DNA of 6,835 bases from Mxb001 sp049431945 (GTDB taxonomy: Bacteria > Actinomycetota > Actinomycetes > S36-B12), in contig JBMTDJ010000089.1 in assembly GCA_049431945.1 (NCBI GenBank), forward strand, positions 1 through 6,835. The letters are read 5' to 3'. The position numbers and the translations under genes are program-made. Position 1 is the stretch's first letter; each line of letters begins with the position of its first letter. Under the pieces are notes generated by a model. It was not told where the DNA came from. It made no database searches and worked only from the letters and a program-made list of their open reading frames with translations. Below are positions 5,599 through 6,835 of the stretch, in pieces.

Positions 5599-6701
5599 GA
5601 GTCGATCGGGACCACATCGATAGGCGCATCGATGTCAGCGGGCAGGTCCACGTCTGCCGGATCGTCGAGGCGGGCCTCGACGCCGTAGGTCTCCTTGATG
5701 CGCTTCTCGATCTCGTTGGCGAGGTCGGGGTTGTCACGCAGGAAGGCGCGGGAATTCTCCTTGCCCTGGCCGAGCTGATCGCCCTCGTAGGTGTACCAGG
5801 CGCCGGACTTCTTGACGATGCCCGCGTCGACACCGAGGTCGATGAGGCTGCCCTCGCGGGAGATGCCCTCGCCGTAGAGGATGTCGAACTCGGCCTGCTT
5901 GAAGGGCGGGGCCATCTTGTTCTTGACGACCTTGACGCGGGTGCGGTTGCCGACGGCCTCGGTGCCGCCCTTGAGGGTCTCGATGCGGCGGACGTCGAGG
6001 CGGACGGAAGCGTAGAACTTCAGCGCCTTGCCGCCCGTGGTGGTCTCGGGCGAGCCGAACATCACGCCGATCTTCTCGCGCAGCTGGTTGATGAAGATCG
6101 CGGTCGTGCCGGTCTGGCTCAGCGCACCGGCCATCTTGCGCAGGGCCTGGCTCATGAGGCGGGCCTGCAGGCCGACATGGCTGTCGCCCATCTCGCCCTC
6201 GATTTCGGCGCGGGGCACGAGCGCGGCGACGGAGTCGATGACGATGAGGTCGACCGCACCGGAGCGCACGAGCGTGTCGGCGATCTCCAGGGCCTGCTCC
6301 CCCGTGTCGGGCTGGGAGACGTAGAGGCTGTCGAGGTCGACGCCGAGACGCTGGGCGTAGGTCGGGTCGAGGGCGTGCTCGGCGTCGATGAACGCCGCAA
6401 TGCCGCCCTGGGCCTGGACGTTGGCGATGGCGTGCAACGCGACCGTCGTCTTGCCGCTGGACTCAGGGCCGTAGACCTCCACGATGCGTCCGCGGGGCAG
6501 GCCACCGATGCCGAGAGCGACGTCGAGGGCGATCGAGCCGGTGGGAATGACGGCGACGGGGGCGCGGCCCTCCTCGCCGAGACGCATGACCGAGCCCTTG
6601 CCGAACTGGCGCTCGATCTGGGCGAGTGCGGCGTCGAGGGCCTTCTCGCGGTCGCTCGCGGGGACCGCGGTGGGGTTGGGGGTGTGCTGCTTGGCGGCCA
6701 T
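5595..6701 (-). CDS. recA: recombinase RecA
   Basis: RecA forms ATP-dependent filaments on single-stranded DNA, drives strand exchange in homologous repair, and promotes LexA self-cleavage. All core motifs are present in 368 residues: Walker A GPESSGKT (78-85, K84), catalytic E108 in DAEHALD, Walker B LIVID (D156), the nucleotide-sensing FINQLREKIGVMFG (Q206), and DNA-binding loop L2 at about 216-232 (GSPETTTGGKALKFYAS). The offset from E. coli numbering is a constant 12, so the core has no gap. The N-terminal extension is short, and the C-terminal tail from 346 is acidic and Asp/Pro-rich, as in other RecA tails. No intein interrupts it, unlike some mycobacterial recA genes. ATG 6701 follows GAAGGAGA (6713-6706) at about 5 nt. 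It is the first gene of the recA-recX operon and is probably induced by DNA damage through the upstream promoter. Confidence 0.98.
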   Translation of the reverse strand: MAAKQHTPNPTAVPASDREKALDAALAQIERQFGKGSVMRLGEEGRAPVAVIPTGSIALDVALGIGGLPRGRIVEVYGPESSGKTTVALHAIANVQAQGGIAAFIDAEHALDPTYAQRLGVDLDSLYVSQPDTGEQALEIADTLVRSGAVDLIVIDSVAALVPRAEIEGEMGDSHVGLQARLMSQALRKMAGALSQTGTTAIFINQLREKIGVMFGSPETTTGGKALKFYASVRLDVRRIETLKGGTEAVGNRTRVKVVKNKMAPPFKQAEFDILYGEGISREGSLIDLGVDAGIVKKSGAWYTYEGDQLGQGKENSRAFLRDNPDLANEIEKRIKETYGVEARLDDPADVDLPADIDAPIDVVPIDS

Positions 6702-6726
6702 GGCCTCTCCTTCGGTGGGGCCCGGC

Positions 6727-6744
6727 GGGACGGCAAGCCGCCCC
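6727..6744 (-). other. hairpin in the recA mRNA leader
   Basis: On the minus strand GGGGCGG (6744-6738) pairs with CCGTCCC (6733-6727): seven base pairs including one G-U wobble, closed by a CTTG tetraloop. It lies about 14 nt upstream of the recA Shine-Dalgarno, inside the predicted leader of about 85 nt. In GC-rich DNA such stems arise by chance, so function is uncertain. Confidence 0.3.
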
Positions 6745-6792
6745 TGTCGGGCTTCGCCGGTCTCCCCGGCGCTATCGGTCTTGGGTGGAGCG

Positions 6793-6815
6793 ACCGTAGG
6801 ACGGGGGTCCGACAG
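6793..6815 (-). promoter_or_regulatory. PafBC/RecA-NDp-type DNA-damage promoter of recA
   Basis: On the minus strand the order is CTGTCGGAC (6815-6807), eight bases (6806-6799), then TACGGT (6798-6793). The mycobacterial LexA-independent DNA-damage promoter, as I recall it, is TTGTCRGTG-N8-TANNNT. The site keeps the TGTCGG core, the exact 8-bp spacing and the -10, and differs at three of the nine upstream bases. Transcription would start near 6786. No LexA box (GAAC-N4-GTTC) is seen between here and the recA start. Confidence 0.55.
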
Positions 6816-6835
6816 TGGCTCCTGGCGCCGGTGGG

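Noticed and set aside
5595..6701. Possible intein in recA, as in some mycobacteria
   Set aside because: The recA motifs run continuously with a constant offset of 12 from the E. coli numbering across Walker A, Walker B and FINQ. No insertion is present.
6152..6736. A 194-codon minus-strand open frame overlapping the start of recA
   Set aside because: It is a frame-shifted reading of recA, rich in Ser, Arg, Pro and Ala, without any recognisable domain.

Overview
This window reads as chromosomal DNA of a high-GC Gram-positive bacterium (Actinomycetota). The support is the GC-rich coding sequence, the frequent GTG starts, -10 elements of the TANNNT type, an MMPL/RND exporter paired with a MarR regulator, and the recA-recX ... 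miaB gene order common in actinomycetes. No genus can be named from the sequence alone.

Layout, right to left because most genes lie on the minus strand: recA (5595-6701) and recX (5065-5598) overlap by 4 bp and form a recombination operon. Upstream of recA is a promoter that matches, in motif and spacing, the LexA-independent (PafBC/RecA-NDp) type known from mycobacteria. A marR-type repressor gene on the plus strand (4529-5131) runs convergently into recX with a 67-bp overlap. Back to back with marR is a large MMPL-family exporter gene (2140-4497, minus). The short divergent region holds two face-to-face promoters and two small inverted repeats that could be operators. After the exporter come a terminator-like hairpin, a 194-bp gap, and a gene for a secreted collagen-like protein (881-1945, minus). 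Then, 41 bp further on, comes the 5' part of miaB (839 down to the window edge), which encodes a tRNA methylthiotransferase.

recA/recX and miaB are housekeeping genes. Between them sit three accessory genes: the regulator/exporter pair, which looks like a self-contained export module, and the collagen-like protein. The latter has a signal peptide, a two-cysteine module, two Gly-X-Y tracts of exactly 11 triplets each separated by a non-collagenous insert, and a C-terminal domain resembling the C1q/TNF-like jelly-roll heads of phage and bacterial collagen-like proteins. Part of that head is clearly lower in GC than its surroundings. I see no rRNA, tRNA, CRISPR array, transposase or attachment site. 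No intergenic stretch exceeds 300 bp.
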